Part shown: positions 1 through 8,091 of the stretch, piece after piece
Layout of the letters: the number at the start of each line of letters is the position of its first letter
How positions within the stretch are numbered: position 1 is the first letter of the stretch
Assembly: GCA_028819845.1 (NCBI GenBank)
Contig: JAPPKS010000017.1
Location: 199,516-242,189, forward strand
Source of the DNA: Candidatus Poribacteria bacterium
Lineage (GTDB): Bacteria; Poribacteria; WGA-4E; PCPOR2b
DNA: 42,674 bases
Direction: 5' to 3'
Position numbers and translations under genes: made by a program
The notes under the pieces: model-generated
Told to the model about the DNA's origin: nothing
The model's input: the letters and a program-made list of their open reading frames with translations, nothing else
The model's database searches: none

Positions 1-376
1 CGGGGCATCTTGCCCCGCACAACGCTGGAGTAACGTATTTCGTGAAACCAAGCGACCAAATAGAATCAACTAAGCGAATCGCGAAGGCGATTATAAATCT
101 CGCGCGATTGAGATTTCACTTGCCCCGCGTGTACCGCCACACCTTGTAGGCGGGGCATCTTGCCCGCAGGCACCTCTACCCGCCGTAGGCGGGGCATCTT
201 GCCCCGCACAACGCTGGAGTAACGTATTTCGTGAAACCAAGCGATCAAATAGTATCAACTAAGCGAATCGCGAAGGCGATTACAAATCCCGCGCCATAGA
301 ATTTCCACCCGTTATAGCAACTCAAACGCCCAACAATGGCTTTGTAACGTATTATTCAAACTGGCTCTTAACGTGG
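1..376 (+). repeat. Composite interspersed repeat, copy a (truncated by the window start)
   Basis: This non-coding stretch is built of repeat modules. Bases 1-104 recur almost unchanged at 190-294, a direct duplication with a 189-bp offset. Palindromic REP hairpins (GTAGG, then stem GCGGGGCA, loop TCT, TGCCCCGC) lie at 1-18 (cut by the window edge), 146-167 (one C missing) and 185-207. The right part, about 268-376, recurs near 34060-34143, 36453-36560 and 40640-40729; it includes the shared words GCAACTCAAAC and ATTCAAAC. The short reading frames here are read-through of the repeats and I do not call them genes. Confidence 0.85.
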
Positions 377-410
377 TCCCTCAATGCCAATTTGCGTGGA
401 GGACAATCTT

Positions 411-1598
411 ATGGATGGAGAAAGCTGGATTGGTGCAGAACTGGACCGCCTTCACAGGGCGGGGCGCCGGAGATTCCTGCGAACCGTCATGTCAGCCCCA
501 ACTGGTCGCGTTGTCCTTGATGGACGGGAAGTCATCACCCTTGGATCGAATAACTACCTCGGTTTGAGTACCCACCCGAAGGTCATTGAAGCTGCCGCTA
601 ATGCAGTGCAGGTATACGGCACGGGAGCAAGCGGCTCGCGATTGCTAACGGGCAATTGCCAACTCTACACCAATCTTGAAGCGAAGATTGCTGAAGTGAA
701 GGGAGCTGAAGCCGCGTTAGTCTTTAGTTCCGGTTATCTGGCGAATATCGGCGCAATCCCTGCACTGGCGCGCGATGAAGATCTCATCCTTAGCGACGCG
801 CTCAATCACGCCAGCATTATCGATGGTTGCCGCCTGAGCAAAGCCAAAACGCAAATCTATCGCCATCGTGATATCGACCATCTGAAATTCCTGCTGTCCC
901 AATCGGCAACTTTCCGGCGAAGGCTGATTGTTACCGACGGCGTCTTCAGTATGGACGGCAACATTGCGCCGCTGCCTGAGATTTACGGTTTGGCTGAGAG
1001 GTTCAACGCCATGGTTATGGTTGATGAAGCGCACAGCTTTGGCGTTTTAGGTAAAACGGGAGGAGGCACCGTGGAGCACTTCGGACTGGAAAACCGGGAC
1101 ATTATCCAGATGGGAACGCTGAGCAAAGCCATTGGTGGATTGGGGGGATATGTCGCGGGGGGACGCATGTTGATCGGCCTTCTGATAAACCGCGCGCGCA
1201 GCTTTATCTTCTCGACAGGCCTGCCGCCGGCAACATTGGCAGCAGCTTCGGCTGCAATTGATGTGATGCGTTCAACGCCTGAATTGCGCCGCCGTCTGTT
1301 CTCCAACATACGGCAATTGGCAACCGCGATGTCCGAAGCGGGATTCCGATGCTTGTCGACCGAAACCCAAATTCTCCCGCTGATTCTCGGTTCCGCAAAA
1401 ACCACCGCAAAGTTTGCCGATATGTTGCTTGATCACGGCGTATACGCGCCGGCTATTCGCCCTCCTACAGTACCGGAAGGCACCGGGCGTTTGCGGATTT
1501 CTGTAATGGCTACGCATACGACCGCAGATTTAAATGCAGCCATTGACGCCTTTAACGCTGCGCATTTAACCGATAGTTGCCAATCATCATCTTCATAG
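411..1598 (+). CDS. PLP-dependent alpha-oxoamine synthase (8-amino-7-oxononanoate synthase / glycine C-acetyltransferase type)
   Basis: The enzyme is predicted to condense an amino acid with an acyl-CoA, releasing CO2, in the cytoplasm. The 395-residue product has the family's usual length. Visible landmarks are the N-terminal SNNYLGLSTHP segment, GTGASGSRLLTG, the DEAHSFGVLG segment that stacks on and hydrogen-bonds the cofactor, and TLSKAIGG, whose Lys239 should form the Schiff base with PLP. The start is set at 411 rather than the upstream ATG at 384, because GGAGG (398-402) sits 8 nt before 411. No other biotin gene is in the window, so BioF, Kbl or a related synthase for lipid or secondary metabolism cannot be separated. 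It converges on the leftward operon, with a 24-bp gap. Confidence 0.88.
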   Translation: MDGESWIGAELDRLHRAGRRRFLRTVMSAPTGRVVLDGREVITLGSNNYLGLSTHPKVIEAAANAVQVYGTGASGSRLLTGNCQLYTNLEAKIAEVKGAEAALVFSSGYLANIGAIPALARDEDLILSDALNHASIIDGCRLSKAKTQIYRHRDIDHLKFLLSQSATFRRRLIVTDGVFSMDGNIAPLPEIYGLAERFNAMVMVDEAHSFGVLGKTGGGTVEHFGLENRDIIQMGTLSKAIGGLGGYVAGGRMLIGLLINRARSFIFSTGLPPATLAAASAAIDVMRSTPELRRRLFSNIRQLATAMSEAGFRCLSTETQILPLILGSAKTTAKFADMLLDHGVYAPAIRPPTVPEGTGRLRISVMATHTTADLNAAIDAFNAAHLTDSCQSSSS

Positions 1599-1622
1599 TT
1601 CGGAGCTAAACGGTTAACGGCC

Positions 1623-2582
1623 CTATGCACCCAAGAATTTTTGAGCATTGAGGCCCAATATCTTTTCAGCGTCGCTCGCCGTCAAGAATGGCGCTTCCCG
1701 AATTGCCCGTACCAATTCTGAATACGGCTGCGCTCTCAGGTACGGCCAATCGGTGCCCCAATGGATGCGTGCTGCGCCCAACTCGTCCACCAGAATCTTT
1801 AACACTCGCAATGCGCTCCAATATGGAAACGGTTCGTTCTTCGGAATGAGGTGCTGGCACGCGGATAAATCGCAGCTGAGATTTGAATACGCTCGCATGA
1901 GTTCAATCGGTTCTTGCAAGCGGTCATAATAAACGGTGCGTGCCGGATCGCCTCGATCCTGAAGACGCGGTGTGCCGTAATGCGCCAACTGGATTTTAAC
2001 AACCGGGAAATCCGCCGCCAATTCCCTCAGCCCCTGAACATAGTCGGTGTAGGTTTCATACTTCCCGTACACACGCGGCGAAAACCAAGGCTGGTCGGCA
2101 TACCACCACGACAGATCGACAATGCACGGCTTGCCGCGGTCCTGAAGCAGTTCAAAGATAGGCCGCCAGCGCGGATCGCCCAATTCGGTATCCACAAACA
2201 GCGGCAGCAGCTTGAGTCCGGCAGCGCCGCGGTTCAAATCTTGCTCGGCGCGCTCTACGTAACCGGGGACACGCGGGTCAATCGAATCCGCAAACCAAAC
2301 GAAGCGGTCTGGATTCTCTTCCCACACACGGATGAAATAGTCCTTGGTTAGATAGTGCTGAAAGACTGAAACCAGATGGTCGCGTTTGTCCGGGCGGTAA
2401 TGCGCCATAACATCCACGGCCGTGTAGCTGATGAGAAAAGCCTTGTCGACGCCCGCACCGTCCATCTGGCGGAGCAGGTCCGGCCCGCTGGCGCCGTGGG
2501 TTACCCCGGGCCAAAGAGGGAAATTTTCTTCCGCGCCTCCGACGCTGCGGTCAAACACATGTGTGTGAGAGTCGATTATCAT
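1623..2582 (-). CDS. Amidohydrolase-2 family metal-dependent hydrolase
   Basis: The 319-residue product is a TIM-barrel hydrolase of the amidohydrolase-2 (ACMSD-like) group. It opens with IIDSHTHVFD, whose H-x-H pair is the expected metal site. It also has a KLQLAHYGTPR-like strand carrying a further His, and the late HWGTDWPYL segment carries the conserved metal Asp. Its start ATG overlaps the upstream dipeptidase stop in an ATGA (2579-2582), and AGGAGG lies 10 nt ahead on the minus strand, so translational coupling is likely. The substrate is unknown. Its partners, a dipeptidase and a UxaA-like dehydratase, suggest catabolism of a sugar acid or amide. Confidence 0.85.
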   Translation of the reverse strand: MIIDSHTHVFDRSVGGAEENFPLWPGVTHGASGPDLLRQMDGAGVDKAFLISYTAVDVMAHYRPDKRDHLVSVFQHYLTKDYFIRVWEENPDRFVWFADSIDPRVPGYVERAEQDLNRGAAGLKLLPLFVDTELGDPRWRPIFELLQDRGKPCIVDLSWWYADQPWFSPRVYGKYETYTDYVQGLRELAADFPVVKIQLAHYGTPRLQDRGDPARTVYYDRLQEPIELMRAYSNLSCDLSACQHLIPKNEPFPYWSALRVLKILVDELGAARIHWGTDWPYLRAQPYSELVRAIREAPFLTASDAEKILGLNAQKFLGA

Positions 2583-3541
2583 CCTCCAAACACCTCCTGG
2601 CATACCCTAAGAAAATTGCCCCCAAGCACCTTGTGTATGTCTACCTCCGAGTAACCGTGTTCAACCAGGCATTCTGTAATTTTGGGCATTTCACTCATGT
2701 CGTTTACCGCCCAGCGAAGGTCTGACGCTCCCTGCGCAACTTGCAATTCACGCCATGCGCCCTCGGTGGGAAAAAAGTCTACGCCGAGCGCAACGTGGTC
2801 AATTCCAACCAATTCAGCCACATAATCAATCTGCCTAAAAATGTCCTCTGGAGTTGGTGTAGGGTTAAGATACGTAATGTAAAAATGGACGCCGAGCAGC
2901 CCGCCGGTTGAGGCGAGCGCGCGGAGTTGATCGTCATCCAAATCCTTTGTTAGCGATTTCGCCGTTCCGTGAGACACGATGACTGGACGTTGTGCACTGC
3001 GAATCACGTCGTAAAACGCACCTTTCGGTATGTGCGTCACGTCTACTAGTATCCCTAGTTTTTCGCATTCAGCGACAACCTCTGCTCCGAAGCGGCTGAG
3101 GCGGCCGTCAGGCACAAGCGGGTTCGGAAAAGCCCAGGTGAGTTGAAGTTCACGAAGACCCAAGCGATGGAATAATCGAAGCGGTTCGAGCGTACCTTCG
3201 AGCCACCGCGCCCCTTCGGCGCCAAGCATAATCGCGGCGCGCCCCTCCGCCTTCGCTTGTCGAATGTCGCCGGGTTTCTTTACGAGAATGCAGTCGGGGC
3301 AATGGCGTTCAATTTCGCTCAGCGCGTTTTCCAGTCCACGGGCGGCCGACCGCAGCCATCCCTCTGTCTGATATCTGGACGCTTGATAACCCGCATCTAC
3401 ATCCACGTCTAGCGTAATCTGAAAAACTTTTGCGGTAACGCCGCCTTCAGCCATCAGCGGCAAATCTTCGCCAATTGGACGGTGGTCATGCGCCACCACC
3501 ACGGTTCCGCGTCTATGAATTGCGTCAGCAACACATTCCAC
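2579..3541 (-). CDS. Membrane dipeptidase-like protein (peptidase family M19)
   Basis: The 320-residue protein matches the zinc-dependent M19 (renal dipeptidase) fold. The N-terminal VVVAHDHRPIG provides an H-x-D/H-type metal pair. MLGAEGARWLEG carries the bridging Glu. VDVTHI and VIVSHG supply the downstream histidines, and VALGVDFF the late Asp. No signal peptide is seen, so it is probably cytoplasmic. The start is a GTG at 3541 with only a weak ribosome binding site (AAGAG); an in-frame stop lies close upstream, which limits alternatives. It sits 78 nt after the UxaA-like gene and overlaps the next gene by 4 nt, so the three probably form one operon. In bacteria this family also hydrolyses D-amino-acid and other non-peptide amides, so the true substrate is open. 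Confidence 0.85.
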   Translation of the reverse strand: MECVADAIHRRGTVVVAHDHRPIGEDLPLMAEGGVTAKVFQITLDVDVDAGYQASRYQTEGWLRSAARGLENALSEIERHCPDCILVKKPGDIRQAKAEGRAAIMLGAEGARWLEGTLEPLRLFHRLGLRELQLTWAFPNPLVPDGRLSRFGAEVVAECEKLGILVDVTHIPKGAFYDVIRSAQRPVIVSHGTAKSLTKDLDDDQLRALASTGGLLGVHFYITYLNPTPTPEDIFRQIDYVAELVGIDHVALGVDFFPTEGAWRELQVAQGASDLRWAVNDMSEMPKITECLVEHGYSEVDIHKVLGGNFLRVCQEVFGG

Positions 3542-3619
3542 TGCTCTTATGCTCCAGTCCTGGGAGTTTGTGTCCTAACCAATCTGAATATGGATGGCCG
3601 AGGCAGATTAGGAAGAATA

Positions 3620-6364
3620 TCACATCGAAATGCCAAGCAACCCGCGTGTAAATTGAAAGTCCGTGTTTCCTCTGCCGAAGAGTTTTGAGGTATAGCGTCG
3701 CGAGGCAACTTCCAAAATAATTTGAAGCACTTGAAACGAAAATTCTTCGGGAGTCCAATTCTCATCCGCAGGCGATAGATCCAGATCGTCGTGATAAAAC
3801 GACTCGGTTGTCTCGTCAGTCGTAGCTTGGATCAGCGGAATCATACGGTGAGACTGTATCGGATGCCCCACAACATGCGCAAACATCACGTCCACACCTG
3901 TTCCGCCCAAACCCGTCAATGTTTCGACAACGTGGCTTGTGGGCGTGTCCATAATATGAAAGCCTGCTTCAGCAACGCTTTGACCGTAAGCCAGCGTAGG
4001 CTTGAGTATTTGATCGCCAAACACACGTTTCAGGTACGCATGTGAAACCAAACCTGTTGCATTGGCGGGGACGACAACTGTGCCGCCCGCGCCAACGATG
4101 GTTTGGATGAGGTTAACCAAACTTTGCGCTGAATTGTCGGTGACTTTGCCGATTGAGGTCAACCCAAGGCATAAATGTTCCAACCCTACATCGGTATAGT
4201 ATGGCGCGCCCAGCCCTGCTAACCGGGTGTCAAACCAATTTTCGACCTTTTGAATTGCCGCACCAATTCCCCCATCAAGTTGCACGCTTGCCCAACCGTA
4301 TCGATCAACCGGTATGCCGTCATTACCGAGCGCGTCCGCGATGTAGTCGTTGTGTGTTTTTTCACAGCCGTGTTCCAAAAGCACACCCAACGCTACAATT
4401 GGATGGGTCAGATGCCCGATCAGAGTTCTTGCGTAAATGTCCTCGGAATTGCCGCCCGACACGCCGCAACCCTCCGTATGGGGCAGCGCCGCGAATCGAG
4501 AGATGCCATAAGATTCACCGGCTCTGCGCCGATTTAAGCGGTCAGCAATCATCTGGGCAATCTGGCCGGAACACAGACTCGTCGGCAGCACCAAGCCAAT
4601 CTGATCACTCCGGTATCCATCTTTGGTTTGAATGGCATTAAACTTTAAATTAGTTGTTGCCTCGTCCTCCGCGGTGCAAGGCGGGGCGGCTGGACGCTGC
4701 GCTGTACGGATAGAGTGCGGTTCACCATCGGGAACTTCTCTCGGCAACACTGACTTTAAATCGGGTGTACGAGCTTGGCGCCAATTTCGCCAGATTGAGA
4801 CCTGAGAATGTCCCGCCTTTTCACCAACTGACTGCTCACCGCCCGCAATGTTGAGGGTTAGTTCGAACATGTCCTGACCTAATGCCCTCATCGGCACCCC
4901 ATCCAGATACGCCCCTGCATTCACATCCATCTCATTTTGCAACAAATCGTACCGCCCGGTCGTCGTGACAATCTTAATCGTCGGAACAAAAGGGAAGTTT
5001 GTAATCGAACCGTTGCCGGTCACAAAGAATATCAGATTTGACCCTGAAGCGACCTGTCCGGCAATGCTCTCAAGGTCGTTGCCCGGGCTGTCCATGAAAT
5101 AGTAACCCGATGTAAGCATGCGCTCGCCATAGGCGATAACGTCGTCTAGACGAACGTCCGGGTGCCTCTTCATGGCTGCGCCGATCGATTTGATTACAAT
5201 GTTGTACAAGCCGCGAAACTTATTGCCGCCGGAGGGATTAGCTTCTACAGTATGCCCGTGCCATGCCGCCCGCTCCTTAAATCGCGCAATCGTGTCGAGG
5301 AACTTCTGGGCGGTTTCGAAATCCTTAACGTTCTGCAATACATACGCTTCTGCGCCGATTAACTCGTCGGTTTCCGCTAGGTTAGCGCATCCGCCATGGC
5401 GAATTATCTCCTTCGCAACATAAGCTGCCAGCGGATTGCCGGAGATACCGGAAAATGCATCTGAACCGCCGCACTGAAGCGCAATCTTCAAATCTGAGAC
5501 AGGCTGCTCGGTGCGCTTGTCCGCCGCGTTTACCTCTTCCAACCAGCCGGTGATAATCGCTTCACCCTTGTCCAGACTGGCGTTGAAGCTGCCACGTAAG
5601 GTCAAAAATCGATGGCGTACGTCATGTATCGGGTAGCTATGCTGCGCGGTATACCGCTCAAGAATCTTGTTGGTGACCGACTCGGTGCCGTAGTCAACCA
5701 CTAGTATTGCCCCAACATTCGGATGCACCATAAACCCCGCGAGCGTTCTGAGCAATATATCTAGATTGTTCGGTTCATTCTCTTCTCCGCCTTCGGTGTG
5801 CCCTACCGCGGCGATTCCATCTATGTTTTCATAGTTCGCTGCGGCGCCTTTGAACCGATCCGCTAACATGTTCGCAAAGCTGGAGGTCCGGGAAGTTGTG
5901 CCCATCACAACGATATAATTTCGCGTTCCTACACCCCGGTTGCCGGTCCTTCGGTATCCGCCAAAATATTTCTCGTCGTCGTATCGGGGCACCTGTACTC
6001 CCGGGTGAAAAGAATCCTCACTGAGTAAATATGGGACAATGTCATCCCTAAAATTTGGCTCCGGCGGAAGTTCGAAATCCAAATTTCGAAGCGAGAGCGC
6101 ATCAAGAATGCCTGCGTTGCAGATGTAATCCCCGGGGTTAATCTCTGTGGTTGAGATGCCAAACGCCAAACCCCACGAAAGTAGAGATTCTCCTACATCA
6201 ATCGTCTTTACTGCGAACCGGTGCCCCTCCAAAACGGTGTGGGATACCGTGTAGCGTTCCCCGTCACCGTTGATTTCCGATCCCGCTTCTATTGTCCTCG
6301 TCGCAATTGCCACGTTATCTGTTGGGGACGGCAGCCTTGCGATATCGCCAAAATTATATGTCAA
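3620..6364 (-). CDS. Double-length UxaA / altronate dehydratase-like protein
   Basis: The 914-residue product is roughly twice the usual altronate/galactarate dehydratase length (about 500). Residues 1 to about 90 look like the SAF-type N-terminal domain. A first UxaA-type catalytic region follows from [18 protein letters not shown], with [23 protein letters not shown] and a dense Gly/Ser segment. From about residue 580 a second UxaA-like half begins ([12 protein letters not shown]), with [21 protein letters not shown] and [12 protein letters not shown]. The family dehydrates sugar acids such as altronate using Fe/Mn. The start is taken as TTG at 6364 because GGAG lies 6 nt upstream on the minus strand. 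It is probably the first gene of the leftward operon with the dipeptidase and amidohydrolase. Whether both halves are catalytic cannot be judged by eye. Confidence 0.85.
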   Translation of the reverse strand: MTYNFGDIARLPSPTDNVAIATRTIEAGSEINGDGERYTVSHTVLEGHRFAVKTIDVGESLLSWGLAFGISTTEINPGDYICNAGILDALSLRNLDFELPPEPNFRDDIVPYLLSEDSFHPGVQVPRYDDEKYFGGYRRTGNRGVGTRNYIVVMGTTSRTSSFANMLADRFKGAAANYENIDGIAAVGHTEGGEENEPNNLDILLRTLAGFMVHPNVGAILVVDYGTESVTNKILERYTAQHSYPIHDVRHRFLTLRGSFNASLDKGEAIITGWLEEVNAADKRTEQPVSDLKIALQCGGSDAFSGISGNPLAAYVAKEIIRHGGCANLAETDELIGAEAYVLQNVKDFETAQKFLDTIARFKERAAWHGHTVEANPSGGNKFRGLYNIVIKSIGAAMKRHPDVRLDDVIAYGERMLTSGYYFMDSPGNDLESIAGQVASGSNLIFFVTGNGSITNFPFVPTIKIVTTTGRYDLLQNEMDVNAGAYLDGVPMRALGQDMFELTLNIAGGEQSVGEKAGHSQVSIWRNWRQARTPDLKSVLPREVPDGEPHSIRTAQRPAAPPCTAEDEATTNLKFNAIQTKDGYRSDQIGLVLPTSLCSGQIAQMIADRLNRRRAGESYGISRFAALPHTEGCGVSGGNSEDIYARTLIGHLTHPIVALGVLLEHGCEKTHNDYIADALGNDGIPVDRYGWASVQLDGGIGAAIQKVENWFDTRLAGLGAPYYTDVGLEHLCLGLTSIGKVTDNSAQSLVNLIQTIVGAGGTVVVPANATGLVSHAYLKRVFGDQILKPTLAYGQSVAEAGFHIMDTPTSHVVETLTGLGGTGVDVMFAHVVGHPIQSHRMIPLIQATTDETTESFYHDDLDLSPADENWTPEEFSFQVLQIILEVASRRYTSKLFGRGNTDFQFTRGLLGISM

Positions 6365-7279
6365 CTGATTCTCCGAAGCAAATTCTAGAATATTCTGCTT
6401 TGCGATTGTTTAATGCCTGCCACGCATCTGGAACGAATTTCCATGTGTTAAGGTAGCCGAATTTCGTCGTTTATCCCATCAACTCGCATCCATAAACCAA
6501 AAAACGTACCGTCAAAAACAGGAAGGCATCTGTTCAACATATTGTAGCAATCTTACCCCAAATTACGGCGTTATTCAACGAAAATCATCGAGTTTTTAGC
6601 GCGTTTCTCAGAATCCTACGGTTCAAACCGTCAATGGCAAATCGCCCCTGCACTGATATCTACTCAGCAATCGTTCAAGATTTGTATCGAACACTCCGGT
6701 CTATTTCAGAAGGAACTTCTGCCATTGAAAAGCACAGAAAATAAGACTCCCAATGTCAAGTGTCGTTCATAAACGAAATAAGTAGCGAGCGGTTACCATA
6801 GCTAGAACTAGAGCGTGTTGACGTTTTGGTGTTACTAATGCAACATACAACCGTTTAATTCGCCAAAAACCCAAGTCGGGGGCGACGTCTGACGTTAAGG
6901 GCAACCATATGGGTTGCCGCTACAAGAATTATGTAGGGGCAGGTCTTGTGCCTGCCCAAAAACTTAGGGCATGGAGACAGGTTCAAATTTCTAATTGTCA
7001 ACAGAACGAGTAGAATCATGGCGTAACGCGGCACATTTCTGACGGCAAACGATTCCACCTCCGTAAAGATAAAATGTGCTATGCTAGTTCCAACGCTAAC
7101 TTCGATTTATTGTTTTCTTCTTGACTTAAAAAGGGGCGCATAGTAACCTTTGACACTATAGGCGGCGCTGACAACGCCCTTTCTGCGTCTCTGAGCAATA
7201 CGGTGCCCGTTTGTTCCCTTATGCCTTCAGGCATGCTGGCGGCTGGCATGATTCGCAAGCCCAAAAGAGAAAATTGATT
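6365..7279. other. Intergenic region with one inverted REP pair
   Basis: These 915 bases separate two divergently transcribed genes. I see no coding frame with a plausible start and ribosome binding site. The only clear structure is the inverted hairpin pair at 6899-6957. The upstream half holds AT-rich sequence that presumably contains the promoter of the leftward operon, but no convincing -35/-10 pair was found. Confidence 0.6.
6899..6957. repeat. Inverted pair of GTAG-headed REP hairpins (BIME-like)
   Basis: Two hairpins face each other. On the minus strand, GTAG (6923-6920) is followed by a 7-bp stem, GGCAACC/GGTTGCC (6900-6906 with 6912-6918). On the plus strand, GTAG (6933-6936) is followed by stem GGGCAGG/CCTGCCC with loop TCTTGTG, ending at 6957. 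A GTAG tetranucleotide 5' of a hairpin is the documented recognition feature of REP sequences handled by RAYT/TnpA-REP proteins. The stem sequences differ from the GCGGGGCA family elsewhere in the window. Confidence 0.7.
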
Positions 7280-8041
7280 ATGTTCGTAAAATTTTTAGCC
7301 AAATATGTAAAATTTATCGTCGCTTTTACAATTCTCGGAATTGTGGGCGTTCTCGCTTATCTGATGACGAGCGCGAGATTCGATACACTCGAGCAGAGGT
7401 TGTCTCAACTACGCGACGTCCGCCGCGAAACGCTGTTTGGGGACAACTTTGAGAGACGAACACAAATGGAGGAGCAGAACGAATGGATTTTCCCTTCCGG
7501 CGGGAGATGGGTTGTATCTACCTTGGGCAGCCGTGTATTGGAACAAGCGGATAGAAACGCCCCAAACAGCGCTGCACTAGTTGGGGAAAAGGATTGGTCG
7601 AGCTACGTCGTGCAGGTGGAACTCCGGATAGAGCATAGCGGCGATGCCGGTGTGTTTGCCTATTGGAACTCCGCTCAGGAGAATTACAGGCTCCGAACGT
7701 CCGATTTCCACAGAAAGCTTCAGATTGCCAAACGCGTGCCCATTGGTCAAGGAGGGCACGGTAATATCTACTTGAACGAAAAAACCCTTCATCTCAAAGA
7801 TAGCCGATGGTACGTTTTTCAGCTCGAGGTAACGTCCCATGACACCTACACCTATCTGAGAGGAAAGGTGTGGCCCAAGGGTGAAACAGAACCGGGAACA
7901 TGGTTGTTGGAAGCCTCAGACCATTCCCCGGAGCGCTATCAAAGTGGTCAGGCGGGTGTCTGGACAATAAAAAGTGGAGCATCGTACAGAGGCGCCAAAT
8001 TTGATAACTTTCGAGTATTTAAGAATACTAGTATTTTTTGA
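7280..8041 (+). CDS. Membrane-anchored concanavalin-fold (DUF1080/LamG-like) protein
   Basis: The 253-residue protein begins with a short basic stretch and one hydrophobic segment (about residues 8-32, ...IVAFTILGIVGVLAYLM), consistent with a type II membrane anchor. The remaining roughly 215 residues look like an extracytoplasmic beta-sandwich, with FGDNFERR near the start, a DWSSYVVQVELRI strand, GDAGVFAYWN, and a terminal GAKFDNFRVF. This resembles the DUF1080 / 3-keto-disaccharide hydrolase-like concanavalin fold, but catalytic residues cannot be assigned. The start is ATG 7280 (MFVKFLAKY), preceded by a GAGA-containing purine stretch; the earlier in-frame start at 7211 lacks a ribosome binding site. 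It converges on the BlaR1-like gene. Function is otherwise unknown. Confidence 0.7.
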   Translation: MFVKFLAKYVKFIVAFTILGIVGVLAYLMTSARFDTLEQRLSQLRDVRRETLFGDNFERRTQMEEQNEWIFPSGGRWVVSTLGSRVLEQADRNAPNSAALVGEKDWSSYVVQVELRIEHSGDAGVFAYWNSAQENYRLRTSDFHRKLQIAKRVPIGQGGHGNIYLNEKTLHLKDSRWYVFQLEVTSHDTYTYLRGKVWPKGETEPGTWLLEASDHSPERYQSGQAGVWTIKSGASYRGAKFDNFRVFKNTSIF

Positions 8042-8091
8042 CTAGCCCTGAACACCATCTAGTCGTTTGATACTATTCAATAGGCATCCCT

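Noticed and set aside
66-248. Open frames rich in GKMPRLRR-type repeats here and at 22000-22331, 33860-34051, 40283-40666 and 42376-42669
   Set aside because: They are read-through of REP hairpins in several frames, with no ribosome binding sites or recognisable domains.
6350-6364. TTGACA directly followed by TATAAT on the minus strand at the UxaA start
   Set aside because: The boxes are adjacent with no spacer and lie in the coding sequence; the TTG is the likely start codon.
8040-8064. GACTAG/CTAGTC hairpin between convergent genes as a terminator
   Set aside because: The stem is only 6 bp and no T-tract follows it on either strand.
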